Of a stretch of DNA of 41,740 nt, positions 11,399 to 21,807 are shown one piece after another. This DNA comes from Pleurotus ostreatus/Saccharomyces cerevisiae fusant (lineage: Eukaryota; Opisthokonta): positions 1 to 41,740 of the forward strand of contig JAMQCK010000189.1 in assembly GCA_024196135.1 (NCBI GenBank), given 5' to 3'. Below the pieces are notes generated by a model. The model was not told the origin of the DNA. It searched no databases and worked only from the letters and a program-made list of their open reading frames with translations. The position numbers and the translations under genes were made by a program. Each line of letters begins with the position of its first letter. The stretch's first letter is position 1.

Positions 11399-12069
11399 GA
11401 ATATCTTCCTGGGAATTACTCGAGAAGAAGCTGCGCGAGCTCTGGCACGCGCAGCGCGCGCTTCTCATGGCGTATCTACGTACAAGTCTGCAAGGGCACT
11501 CTGTTCCCTGTCGTGTACACGCACACCGATTTTTGTGAAAGAATTCGAACATAACGCGGCTGCGCAGCGCCGGGCCTATCTTCTGACACTCGAAATGAGC
11601 AGAGCTCTCCTTGTTGAGCCCCGTTGGCAGCGGTGAACGACGCCATGCTCGTATACACTGTAGGTAGGCGGTGCGCAGTACACTTTGTGACGTAAGAACG
11701 GCATACAACGTCCTGAGCCTGCCTTTCGAGCGGCGGTATATGGCGCGGGCCATCGGCCCGTGGCGCCGCCAGCGCGGCAAAGGCGCGCTGTATGCGTGAG
11801 CTACCGTGGGTCCCCACTTGACTATCTTAAGTTCCTGTTACTATTCACTAGGATCGAGCACTTTATTCAGTATTCACCCTGGAAGGTCTTTCAAGAAGGG
11901 AAGACATTGTCCAATGTACAACAGAAATCCGGAAAATTCCCGCATGCGCTGAGCCTGAGCCTCCCGTCCTGTCCTGCTTCTGTTCTGAACCCCCCTATTT
12001 GATGCCTTCAGTCCATGATGCACATCAGTTGCATGAGGTCTAAGTGGAAGTCAGTCACTCACCGAGATG

Positions 12070-13128
12070 CTACAACTCATCCCGTGCAGCGGGTCGTCGG
12101 GGGCAGACTTGATGACTATGCCCACAACTCCTTATCCTAAAGTCATCCGGTATGTCGGGAACACGAATGCGTCCTATGTTCTGAGCCTCTATGGAGACTT
12201 GGCCATGGTCGGACGCGCGAACAGTGTCATCTGGGGTGCCAGGTCCTGACTCTGCGATTTCTGCCGGATATCTCTGCGTCGAAGCGTATGGATGGAGCAT
12301 CATGAGATGGGCCACTGGACTATTTGGCGCAATTGGAGGTGACAGAAGAGGCGCAGGAGAAGGTGTTCCGAGTGTGAGGCAGTAGAGCAGATGCCAGCGC
12401 GCAGCGTCACAGGTGCATATCAGCGGCGGAGGGCTAGGAAAGTGCAGCAACGGGCGAGCAACGGAATCGCGGTCGTTTTCCGTATCGGAGTCACTATCCT
12501 CCCCTTCCAGCACCTCTATCCCACTGGCGAACTTTGTAGGCTCCTTCAGAGAGGACTCCAGGCAGGGGTCAAGCGGAAATGCCGGTCTGTCTCGCTTCGC
12601 ACAGGCCATAGATCCTCGCGTAAGCTTATTTTGTACGTCCTGCTGCAGAGGATAAGCCTGATCACTGCGCCCATACGAAGTCTCGCATACCGTGACTTGG
12701 ATGGGCTCGCAGCCTTCGCCAAACGGGGTCATCTTGGGCAGTTCTCCGTAGCGGCAGAAGGCAGCGGCTGTCCCCTGCGCGCCGTGGTGAAGGATTGGGG
12801 GCGATGACGATGACGACTCCGGAACGGAGTGAGAGCGGTGAGAGACCGCCGCTGTAGGCGCATGCAGTTTGGCTGATAACCTTCGAAGGGCTGACACGCA
12901 ATGGCGGAACGTTTTTCGACCTTCTCCCATGTCAATAAATGATTCTCCGAGGGAGTTCTCTTGCAGGGTGGTATGCGTGAGAAAGGGCAGAGCTTGAAAA
13001 CGTTGGTGAACGCTCTGCCTGCGAGCGCATGCCAGGTCAAGAAAGGAATGGGAGGGCGCGTCATCTTCGAGGGACACTTTGTTTGCGCCGGTCCGGCCGC
13101 GTAAGGAGAGGGCGGAGGTGCTCTTCAT
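12070..13128 (-). CDS. Hypothetical 352-residue intronless ORF
   Basis: This is the longest uninterrupted single frame in the window. It starts MKSTSALSLRG, is rich in Ser, Pro and Arg, and contains an acidic stretch around residue 210 (EVLEGEDSDSDTEND) followed by Pro-rich sequence. No domain, signal peptide or membrane segment was recognised. The complementary strand also has shorter open frames. Its length in one frame, the ordinary amino-acid mix and the acidic patch argue for a real or recently real protein; the lack of homology recognition and the decaying surroundings argue against it. It could be a lineage-specific disordered protein. Confidence 0.35.
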   Translation of the reverse strand: MKSTSALSLRGRTGANKVSLEDDAPSHSFLDLACARRQSVHQRFQALPFLTHTTLQENSLGESFIDMGEGRKTFRHCVSALRRLSAKLHAPTAAVSHRSHSVPESSSSSPPILHHGAQGTAAAFCRYGELPKMTPFGEGCEPIQVTVCETSYGRSDQAYPLQQDVQNKLTRGSMACAKRDRPAFPLDPCLESSLKEPTKFASGIEVLEGEDSDSDTENDRDSVARPLLHFPSPPPLICTCDAARWHLLYCLTLGTPSPAPLLSPPIAPNSPVAHLMMLHPYASTQRYPAEIAESGPGTPDDTVRASDHGQVSIEAQNIGRIRVPDIPDDFRIRSCGHSHQVCPRRPAARDEL

Positions 13129-14330
13129 GGTCAGTTAGCAGGGGGGATCGACATCGAACATTTTATCAGGTTTTAAGCACGAAGGTGAGCAAAAGGTACC
13201 GAAGCCAGGCGTTGGCAAGCGAAGTTAAGCAGAATATACTATAGCCAGGGGCCACATCGTGCCTCACGCTTTCGAGCTAAGGCGTGTTGGGGGAATTGTC
13301 CTACACCCGACCGGGTAGCTGGACAGCACCGTTCTAATCGGAACTAGAGGTGAGCAAAGGCATACACTCAACTCTTCTGGACCACTTTGGCTTCGCACTA
13401 TTGCACTATAGGCATGGAGCTGTCACGTGCCTCGCGCATGACCATCATTTCCGTTACATTTATCCTGAGCCGGGCGTGAGGAGTTGATGATCCGCTGAGA
13501 GTGGTAAGCTAGCATGTACTCTCCGAGTCACGAGTACGTACGAACAATGGTATGTATTCCAATCGTCCTCTTGGGACCCGATTTCATTCCACTTCCGTAC
13601 TTCAACGTCGTATAACAGCGTATCAATAGCTGTCAAAAAGCTCTCACAGTCGCATCGCCTAGGTAGCAAAAATGAACAAGCAGTTAATAGAATTGTTTGT
13701 AGTTGACAGCGCACCTGGGTCGGACACAGTATAGTATTCCGGCCATTTGTCATAAACAGAGGACGAACGCTTATCGTAGACGAACTTGAAAACCTTGTCT
13801 GAGAGCTGCAGGACCACGACAACGCTCTATAGAGCGTGGTTTCGGAGGATCGGCCCTTTCTGCCCACCCTGAGAGCAGGCCAGTCTAGGAGCCTCCCAAA
13901 TGCAGAGAGCGTTGTACCAAAGCGGCTGCTCACAACGTGCTGCACCGCGTCGTCTGCAGAGTCGAGCCGCGCAGATTTCCCGCTCGTTGGCTGATCGACT
14001 TTGACTTGAGAAGCGTAGCCGCATCAGTCTGCGAGCAGCGAGCAGACGTACAACCCCTTCCCCTCAACCGTGAAGACCTGCGCGCGTTCCCATGCGAGCT
14101 CATCGCGCATTGGTTCTTTCGCTCTCCTCCCCCTCCCGCCTCGCGAAAGATGAGAACGGACAGCGCGTCATAACAGTTTCTGCCATCGCGCGTATGACTG
14201 CAAAAATGTCAGTGAGTGTATGAGAAAGGGCGCCCCCGCGTGCAACAATCCAACTCTCCTCCCTTCCAGTTGCGCGCAACCTCATAGTTTACCAGGCGGG
14301 AGAATCGCGTTAAAGGTGACGCGCGTCGTG
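13129..14330. other. No confident gene; possible minus-strand exon remnants
   Basis: Minus-strand frames at 13460-13945 and 13827-14024 contain natural-looking stretches (KVFKFVYDKRSSSVYDKWPEYY in one frame, DTLLYDVEVRKWNEIG in another) that do not join into a gene I recognise. They may be exons of a decayed hypothetical gene. The remainder shows nothing. Confidence 0.35.
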
Positions 14331-14475
14331 ACGGGGAGGGGTAATAAAGGGATATCGGAGATGAGGGCGTCGATGAGAGCAAGAGGGTGGAAGGGAAAGG
14401 CTACTGGGAAGAATGGGGGAGGGGAAGGAGGAAGGAGGTGGGGACGGGAGGGAAGGGAAGGGAAGGATTGGGGGA
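14330..14475. repeat. GA-rich low-complexity tract
   Basis: Almost pure purine on the plus strand, with runs of GGGGAGGGG, GGAAGGAGG and GGGAAGG. Non-coding in appearance, and similar in kind to the tracts at 5525-5650 and 16840-17030. Confidence 0.6.
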
Positions 14476-14734
14476 CGTTATGGCTCACGTCTGGCGCGAT
14501 ATGACGCCCGCCCTCGCAAGGGAAGGAAGGATGTGCCATCCCCATCGCCTTCTTCATACCGGCAGCACGCATTGACTGTCGGCGGCCAAGCGAGCACGAG
14601 CACACTGCAGACGGCGGTCAGTCTTCCGTTGTAGGAAGGGGATGGGGAGGGTATCGTACCCTCCACGCACAACGTGAATACCCGCCGGGTTTGTGGACAC
14701 CACGCTGTCGGCTAGAACAGGGTCCATGTACACG

Positions 14735-15800
14735 TTTAATTAGGGAGAGGGAGGGGAGCTCGCACTCTTCGCATGCCTCGTCGATGAGCCCCCTGTGCAC
14801 CCCCTGGCGGTTCTGCTTCGTCGAGGGGTTAACAAAATATCCTGCGGAAGGGGAGTCGATGCGCTACTTACAAGAAGCGGGGGGAGAGGATGCACCAACC
14901 CTTTCGCAATGCTCCGCTAGGGTATCCGTGCGCGCCTCCGGCGGTTCGACCTGGTCAGAAAGGTGGCTGATGGTCGCGTGAAGCGGGGTCAGTATGTTTG
15001 TGACAGAGGAAAGGAAGGGAGGGCACGCTGCCCTCATCGCGTCCTTTACCGAGGGACCCCGCGCATGCCTCGGCGGCTCGGGGTCAGCAAAAAGTCCTCT
15101 CAGAATCTTTGAAAATGGGGTCAGTAAGATGACGTCAAACGAGTAAGGGTAAAACGTCCCACCCTCGCCGTGGTCTTCATCGCGAGGGAGCGCGCGCATG
15201 AGGCAAAGGGAGCAGCTCACTCATTATCTCGGCCCCCTGCCGCATCCGCGTATCGCTCTCACTCAAAGAGATGCGGCGCGAGACCCTTCCCCCATCGAAC
15301 GTTTCGCCTGCCTCCGGCAGATGGTCCGGTCCGACAATGGGTCCAGTACGGGTGTTTTGTAGCGTCTAGAAAAGGGAACTCACCCAGCATCCCGCCCCCT
15401 CCCACATCGCATACTCTGGCAGAGGGAGCGCACGCATGCTTCCGAAGGTTAGTGAACCTGAGAGAAATCGTGGAGGAAGGGGGTCAGTGATCAATGTACA
15501 GTGAGCGTGATACACCGGCGCGCCGCAATGTCCCCTCTCCTCGGTTTCTTAGGGAAGTATACCCCTACCTCTTCAGCCAGATCGACAGAGGGAGCTGGCG
15601 CGTGCGTCTCATGGCGCGGGAAATGTCAATGAGCCACTTTGCAAGGGGGTCAGCCGGATTTTGTATGCGTTACGGTGGCGAGCGTAGCCCACCAAGACCG
15701 AGGGTAGACCACCCTCACTGCGTTCTCTGCCCGAGAGAGTGCGTGCGCATGCCTCCTGCGTGCCCAGGTGTCCAAGCAGGGGCGTCTGAAACCGAGTCAG
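14735..15800 (+). repeat. Degenerate tandem array of about 130-310 bp units
   Basis: A composite motif recurs in the same order and orientation. First comes a CCCTC-rich stretch, then GAGGGAGCGCGCGCATGCCTC or a close variant, and finally GGGGTCAGT or GGGGTCAGC. The GCGCATG-type cores lie near 14760, 14935 (weak), 15060, 15190, 15430, 15600 and 15745. GGGTCAG-type elements lie near 14984, 15080, 15117, 15480 and 15647. Unit length varies and identity is low outside the cores, so this is an old, eroded array. No coding logic was found. Confidence 0.55.
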
Positions 15801-15999
15801 CGCGACGTCAAAGCGGGAAATGCAATCACCTTGCAAGGTCTCTTGCGGACCATTTATTCTTCGGCCTTCCTAGTACATACACACAAACAACGCTTGACCT
15901 ACCTCAGTTCGAACCCTGATCTTGTCTCGCAAGCAAGGTCTCTGCCGGGCGCAGCTGGCGCTTCCTCTAGTGAGATATAGCCCTCTAATGTAAAGCTTG

Positions 16000-16640
16000 A
16001 CGCGTGCTCGTCTAGTCCGCGATCTCCTTCACGCCTAGGAAACGCTGCGCTCATCGCCTGCGCTGAGGTGAGTCACAAGGCGTGGCGGAGGTGCATTAGC
16101 TCACCGACGCTGATGATGCTCGCACACCTTCAAGGCTGCGTTGGAGCAAGGAACAGGTGGCGGGGCTGCAGAGTAGAGTCGCGCTTTGTCGTCGTTGAAC
16201 ATGGTGCAGCCGGCGATGGAAAAGAGCGCAGACTTACCGGGATGAGCACGGTAGTGAGACCGTCCTGTTCCTCGACAGAGACGACAGTGGGTGCGCAACT
16301 CCAGCCACCGTCGAAGGCCGTGAAGCAGCCCGCCCAACCCGAACAGCGTCGAGCGGTCCCTATCAAAATCTTCAAGGCAAGCAAGTATGTGTAGTAAGGT
16401 CGTGCTCACCACATACCGCAGCGCCAATTGCGTCGCTCGGAGCGCTAGACATGCCGAGTCAGAGAAATCGGGAGTCGCGGAATAGATCGACCGCGTCCGC
16501 AAGGGCCCTTGACCTCCGGCTGCAACAAGTCTGCTGAGCTCGCATCGAGGCACGGAAGATGAGCGTGGCGTCGATGCAGGTGGGGCAGGCGGTGAGGGAA
16601 GGCAGAAGTCAAGGGGAAGACGCAAGCGAGGGGAGCGCGG
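16000..16640 (-). other. Possible exon fragments of an unknown gene
   Basis: On the minus strand, a frame around 16370-16240 reads CSGWAGCFTAFDGGWSC and SVEEQDGLTTVLIP and ends at a good GTAAGT donor (about 16240). An exon-like stretch starting MSSAPSDAIGAAVCG lies about 100 bases upstream (near 16450). The composition and the donor suggest real coding ancestry, but no family was recognised and no complete gene could be assembled. It is upstream-free and probably a fragment. Confidence 0.25.
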
Positions 16641-17035
16641 GGAAGACGAAAGACAGGTGAGACGAGGGTAAGGGCGAGAGGGATCGCATGGCGAGATGAG
16701 GGCCCTACCCGTTCCCCACCTCGTTCCCTCCCCCTGGATTCACTTCATCTTCCCCTTACTTCTCCCCCTCATCGTGCGCCCCTCCCCTGCCTTCCCACTC
16801 ATCGCCCTTTTCTCTCGCCCTCGAAGCGGAAGGGGGGAGGAGGGTAATACAAAGGAGTAAGAGGTGTGGGTGAGGGTTGAAGGGAAGGTGACGGCTATGC
16901 GGAAAGGGCGGGGAGGTGAGTTGACGGCAGAGGAGGCGAGGAGGAAGAGTGAGCGGAGAGGGGTGGCGGAGGAGAGAAGAGCAAAGGGGGAGGGGAAGAG
17001 GCGGGAGTGCAATCGGGGGCGGGGAGGGCAAAGAA
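16640..17035. repeat. CT-rich then GA-rich low-complexity block joined to the acetyl-CoA carboxylase relic
   Basis: About 16720-16830 is pyrimidine-rich and about 16840-17030 purine-rich on the plus strand. The carboxylase frame runs on through this block only as meaningless Pro/Leu/Arg/Ser-rich sequence, showing that the true C-terminus of that gene has been lost before this point. Confidence 0.65.
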
Positions 17036-17285
17036 GACGAGTGTGTGCGCCATTCGCCGGCCGCGGAAAGCCTGCGGACCCGGGGGTACGACTGCGAGAC
17101 AGGCTCGCTCGTGTTGTAATGGACGCATGCAGTACGTTGGGTAGGTCGAGGCCACTGCAACCCCGAGCTACGTTCAGGCATTTGCGCCTAAAGGTGCTTC
17201 TGCGACTGCCACGTAGCATAAGCGGGGAGAGGTGGAGAAGATAAGGCGCGCAATGTTTGTGCGCAAGGGCTGGACCGGAACTACG

Positions 17286-20200
17286 GGGCGCGAGAAGTTC
17301 GCTCTTCGACGGGTCCTTGCTGTCCTTCTTCGAAGCCGCATGCGTCGGGTCGAGGCGCTCCATCAGAGCGAGGATCTTGTCGCGGCACACCTTGATCTCG
17401 ATGCTACCCCCCGGCTCGAGGATACCAGCGCGCGCGTCGACATCCGCGTACACCTCCATCTGCTCCGAGTTGATCGACGGGTCGAGCACAACCCAAGCGC
17501 CACCAAGCAGCTCGCCGTTCGGCACGATGTAGACGAACACCGGCTGCTTGTACGCAGAGAGGCCGTCGACAATCTTGGAGCCCTGCTTGATGATCTCGTT
17601 GTACATGTCCTGCTGTCCACCGGAGAAGCCACGCCAGTTGGCGAAGATGATGAGCGGGAGTCCCACGCGGTTGAAATTGAAGATGGCCTGTGCGGTCTTG
17701 TAGGCGGAGTTGGGGTACCAGACCTGACCGGCCTCCATGATGCGCTGCTCGAAGGAAGACGGGTTGGCGGGGTCGGCGGGGACGATGCGCTCCATCGTGC
17801 GCGCGTCTCCACAGCGATGACACGCACGGGGATGCCGCCGAGGCGTGCGCGGCCGACGACGACAGTCTACGCCCAGCCGCAGAGGGTCTCCTGGAAGGAG
17901 CCGCGGTCAAGAAGCCTGGTAGCCACTCCTCGGTGCTCTCTTCGCGCTTGCCCTCGATGAACCAGCGCGGGTCGTAAGGGTCCTTCGGCGGCGTGTACGA
18001 AATGTCGCGGTCCCAGGCGTCGCCGTTGACGCGAATGGGAAGAGGCGCCAGCTTGAACTCGGAGATGTAGGATAGCCACTGCATGATGTGCTGCGCAGCC
18101 TGCAGATCGCTGCTCGCCGTCAGGTGCGAGACACCGTTCTTGAACATGATCTGCGTGCCACCGAGCTGCAAGTTCGACGTGTACACTTCACGGCCAAGCA
18201 CCTTGTTGAGCGCCTGGGCACCGGTGAGGACGATGGGCTGGCCTTCGAGCTGGATAGCACGCTCGCCAAGGCGGACAAGGTGGGCACCGATACCGACCGA
18301 GCGACCGGTGACGAGGTGATGGTGAAGATATCGTCGTAGGCACGCGACGTCTCACCGGCAATGAGGCCAGACCCGCGCAGGGACTCAACACCGATACCAT
18401 CCTGAAGACCAATGATGTCCGTGATCTTGTGGCGGCGCTGGTCACCGGCCTGCATCTCGACGGTGCGCACGGCACTCGGGCTCTTCTCCTGCACCTTCAA
18501 GAAGTTCTCGCGAGTGAGGTAGAGATAGGCGATACCCTTCTCCGGGTGCGCGTCGTCGTTCCAGGCGACCGAGAATAGAGGGAAGATCTCCTCAGCAAGA
18601 CAGATACGGGCACCAGAGTTCGCAGACAGGTAGATGCGCGGGAGACCTTGGTCGCGAGCGTACTGGCTGACCTGGTAGAAGAACTGGTCCTCAACGGGGC
18701 CGAAGGAGCCAATCTTGTAGGTGATGTCATTGGCGATGACAACGGCCCTCCGTCCACTGGGGTACTCTGGCTTCCTCAAAGTGTACACCCAACCGACCAT
18801 ACCGAAGGTGTTGTCGCCCGGTGCGCGGTCGACCTCGGCGATCCGGTCATGCTCGTCGAGTACGAGCTCGCGCGACTCAAGGACGTTCTTCGGGATGGTG
18901 AGCGAAGGGTCGACCTTGCGGGCCTCGAGCCAGACGTTGTTCAAGGCCTTGGCGAAGAGCTGTGGGAAGTCGTACACGTACGTCGTGCCGATGAGGTGGG
19001 CCCGGTAGCGCTTCGGCTGCAAGGACTCCTTCCTCGGGTAGGCTTGGTGCACAGGCTGCAAGTGAAGCGGACCTTTCTCGCCGATGGACTTCAGGACGGT
19101 CGTGCCCTTGTCTGTCGTGATCTCCTGGTAGCCGTGGAAGTTGATGACGAAGCCAGCGACGGTCTCGATAACGCAGCGGATGGGGGTAATGTTGCCCTCG
19201 TCGTCCTCGAGCGCGATGCCGATCTCGGAGCCAGTGACATGCAGACGCTACAGATGCTTGCCGTGACGCTCGATGAAGCCAGCGACAGCCTCCAGCACGT
19301 CGTCGTACGTGACGGCGAGGTTGTAGACGAAGTTGATGAAGATGTTGGTTGAAGTCGGCAGCGCGGTGCTGGGCGCTGACCACCTCGAGCGCGTCGAGAA
19401 TACTGGTAACGAGGCGGTCCGTCTCCGAGATGAGGTACTCGGCGGTGCTCATGCTGCCGCACAGGCGACCAGGGCGAAGGAGCGCACGAACGAAGAAGCG
19501 TTGGTCAAGCTGGTTCTCGTGGGCGACGGCGTGATGGACGTGGATCTGCTTCGCCTCGACGAACCACGGCTTGAGGTTGTAGTTGGATAAGCGCCTGAGC
19601 CCAAGCTGGAAGGCGAGGGCGGGCTCGATGTTGCGGATAGCCTGCTCCTCCTTCCACGCGCCATCAATGTCGCGCATGGTGAGGTACACGGTATACTGGC
19701 CCTTGCGGCAGATGAGCACTGAGACACGGCGCACGCCGCGGTAGTCGAGCTCATCCTCGTTGGTGTTAACGAACTCGGCGATCTGCGTAGCCCACTCGTC
19801 TTCCGGCATATCGTCCTCCTTCTCGAAGATGCGCAGAGCCAGGTTCAACACGTTGGGAGGCTGAACCTTGCCATAGCGCTCGCGGTACTCTTCGGTGTCG
19901 AAGGCGGGCAGCAGCGAGGCAACGTGCTTGAACCCGCGCTTGAGGGTAGGAGGTTGGGGAACGACGCGATGGCGCCGGTGCGGACCGGCTGCGATTGGTG
20001 ACGGTTCACGAGGTACGAAAGGTCGCTAACGGATGCAGTCCGGCGACTCTGGGTGAGTCTCGGTGTTGATGGCGGAGAGTGCGACTGCCCGATGTTGGAG
20101 CGCCACGCAAGGACGTTGGATTTGTCACCGTCGTCGAGGTTTTTGCCCTCTTCGTAGTCGATAGACAGCAACGCGTACGCACGATACGCGCGACGTCCAT

Positions 20201-20345
20201 AGACCTCGAGAGCAGCTATACGAGCATTAGCATCAGTTGCCCACAGAAGGGAACAGTTTACTTACCCAACGTCGCCATTGGATCCTTGTGGTTGAAGAAC
20301 GCCAGCAAGACATCGTACACCGTATACCTCGAGTCACTAAGCTCC
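17286..20345 (-). pseudogene. ACC1: Acetyl-CoA carboxylase fragment (end of central domain plus carboxyltransferase domain), disrupted
   Basis: The pieces match the eukaryotic multidomain carboxylase from ELSDSRYTVYDVL (about 20340) through LLSIDYEEG, RTASVSDLSYLV, GVRRVSVLICRKGQ, IGTTYVYDFPQLF, VGWVYTLRKPEYP, ANDITYKIGSFGP, IYLSANSGAR, YTSNLQLGGTQIM, FIEGK, FANWRGFSGGQQDM, QPVFVYIVPNGEL and DPSINSEQMEVYADVD to ELLAP at about 17286. The biotin carboxylase and biotin carrier domains and the last C-terminal segment are absent. Disruptions include frameshifts near 19950, 19350 (+1), 18315 (-1), 17910 (-1) and 17800 (+2, an extra CG). There are in-frame TAG codons at 19248-19250 (expected Trp) and 17867-17869 (expected Gln). 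An intron-like gap separates about 20180-20265. This cannot encode a working enzyme; the cell must have another copy. Confidence 0.95.
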
Positions 20346-21650
20346 TCCTTGTAGTAGCCGATCACTAGGCTGGTGATGTAGATGGGGCTGGACTTGAATT
20401 CGAGGGGGAGCGCGTCCAAGAAATCTTCGGGTGCGCAGGACACCATAACTACCAATGAGGGCGTGGGTGAGGACAGGGATTTGACCCTCATATAATGGAT
20501 CGATGAGGGATTCAGTGTAGCCCACCATCCCTGTACGACCATGAGCAAGATCTTTTAGAGAATTGAACGTGTGCAACACACCTGTCTGGAAGACGCATTG
20601 GCCTGCTACGGCCTTCCTCTCCGTGCCAAAGTTCCGCCACTCATAAGTTGAGCTATGGCTGAGCTCAAGCGCGAACAAGGGGTGTCGCTCGAGCCGTCTT
20701 CGGCTGGCGCACAGCAAGAGAGGTGAGTTCGCTCACAGCCTTTTCAACCTCGAACAAGCTTCGAAATCCCACATGGGTAATCAGGGGCAGAGCGAGTAGA
20801 CAGTAGGGGAAGCATGTTGATTTTGACCATACCGAAGCAGACGAAGATACTCGGTATACAGATGTGGGAATAAGTTGTTGTTGCTGCAAATGGTCAGTCT
20901 CGTCCCTGTGTCCCACTGGATGCGCCCCTTCGTCAAGAAGAACCCCCCCTACGCCGCGAGCGGGCAATGGACAATCTAAAGGGTTGGTGAGTAGCGATCG
21001 ACTTCGGAGTGCGTGATGCCGCACCTGTCCTCCACCTCCTCCCTAGCCCATGGGCCATGCGCATGCTGGTGCTGCGCGACTACCTCGTTTGTATATCACT
21101 GACGAACGACTCTCGGGGGACGGTCTGGTGTCTCTGACAGGGATGAGAGCACAGGAGTACCTCGCCGGTTCGAACCGCCGATCACCACGTGGGCGGTGGC
21201 GCTGATGGAATTTGAACCGCGAACTTCTCGGGCACCGTACCGGAACAGGCGCTCGTAGAGGGACGGGGGAGGGGGAATGGTAGTGGCGAGAACGCGTCAG
21301 CGCCTTGTTCGGAGGAAAAGGCGCGAGCGCGCACAAACTTTGGCTGGAAATTCGGCGTCGGCGGGGAGCGTCACACTCCTGTGACATATGTCACAAGCGC
21401 GTGTACGACCTCGCAGTCGGGTACTGCGAAGTGGAAGACGTATGCGCATGTATTTTACTCGGGAATCACGCTTTGAGTCTAGCCCTATACATTGCGCTCG
21501 TTTAGCAGCTACGATACCGAGCAGAACAGAATTGACACCTCCTTTCATGTAGACAGGGGCGTGGGAACTTCCGACTGAAGGGAACGGACAAGGCAGACTA
21601 CTGACACGGTGTGGAGGAAGTGCAGACGCACTGATTACATTGAGTAGATT
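20346..21650. other. No recognisable gene upstream of the carboxylase fragment
   Basis: The carboxylase similarity ends abruptly at about 20345. Frames at 20337-20717 and 21043-21387 (minus) show no known domain and no biotin carboxylase or carrier sequence. The region contains tRNA T-loop-like strings (about 21170-21215) that do not fold into a tRNA. Confidence 0.5.
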
Positions 21651-21692
21651 GGTAGCGGGCCCTGCCGTGCGACGGCCTTTACGAGTTATATA
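21651..21692 (-). repeat. Dispersed repeat, copy C (inverted), at the dioxygenase promoter
   Basis: Read on the minus strand this gives TATATAACTC, then AGGCCGT, then ACGGCAGGGCCCGCTACC, matching copy B (10647-10688) block by block. It overlaps the probable TATA element of the downstream dioxygenase gene. Confidence 0.6.
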
Positions 21693-21695
21693 ATA
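21686..21695 (+). promoter_or_regulatory. Probable TATA element of the TET/JBP-like gene
   Basis: TTATATAATA lies 113 bases upstream of the chosen ATG (21808) in otherwise GC-rich DNA. It overlaps the edge of dispersed repeat copy C. Confidence 0.45.
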
Positions 21696-21807
21696 GCGAT
21701 TTTATGCGAAGGTGCGAGACCGAGTGGCAGTCACGATCCATGCGCGCTTAGCGCACGTTGCGATTTCTCTGCGATCTCACGCTCCCATCCTCCATCTCTA
21801 ATCAATC

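Larger units (their letters stand above)
9641..12069. other. No recognisable gene between and after the dispersed repeats
   Basis: Frames such as 9766-10005 plus, 10007-10264 minus and 11370-11780 minus are open, but no family or consistent splice pattern was recognised. The minus-strand frame at 10007-10264 has fairly natural composition (LLESEDLLEAGIVAAAVF) and could be a decayed exon. Confidence 0.4.

Noticed and set aside
16740..17285. C-terminal extension of the carboxylase reading frame
   Set aside because: After ELLAP the frame shows no similarity to the conserved carboxylase C-terminus and runs into low-complexity CT/GA DNA; it is read-through, not a fusion domain.
17232..19352. Long plus-strand ORFs opposite the carboxylase (17232-17960, 18648-19352)
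   Set aside because: They are antisense shadows of the conserved carboxyltransferase sequence, with no independent similarity.
17286..20345. Frameshifts as sequencing errors in a functional ACC1
   Set aside because: The gene lacks both its N-terminal two domains and its C-terminus and has two nonsense codons, while nearby intron-rich genes show no indels, so base-calling error alone cannot explain it.
21165..21220. Strings resembling tRNA T-loops (GGTTCGAACC; GGTTCAAATTCC on the minus strand)
   Set aside because: The flanking bases do not pair into a 5-bp T stem, and no acceptor, D or anticodon arms can be formed.
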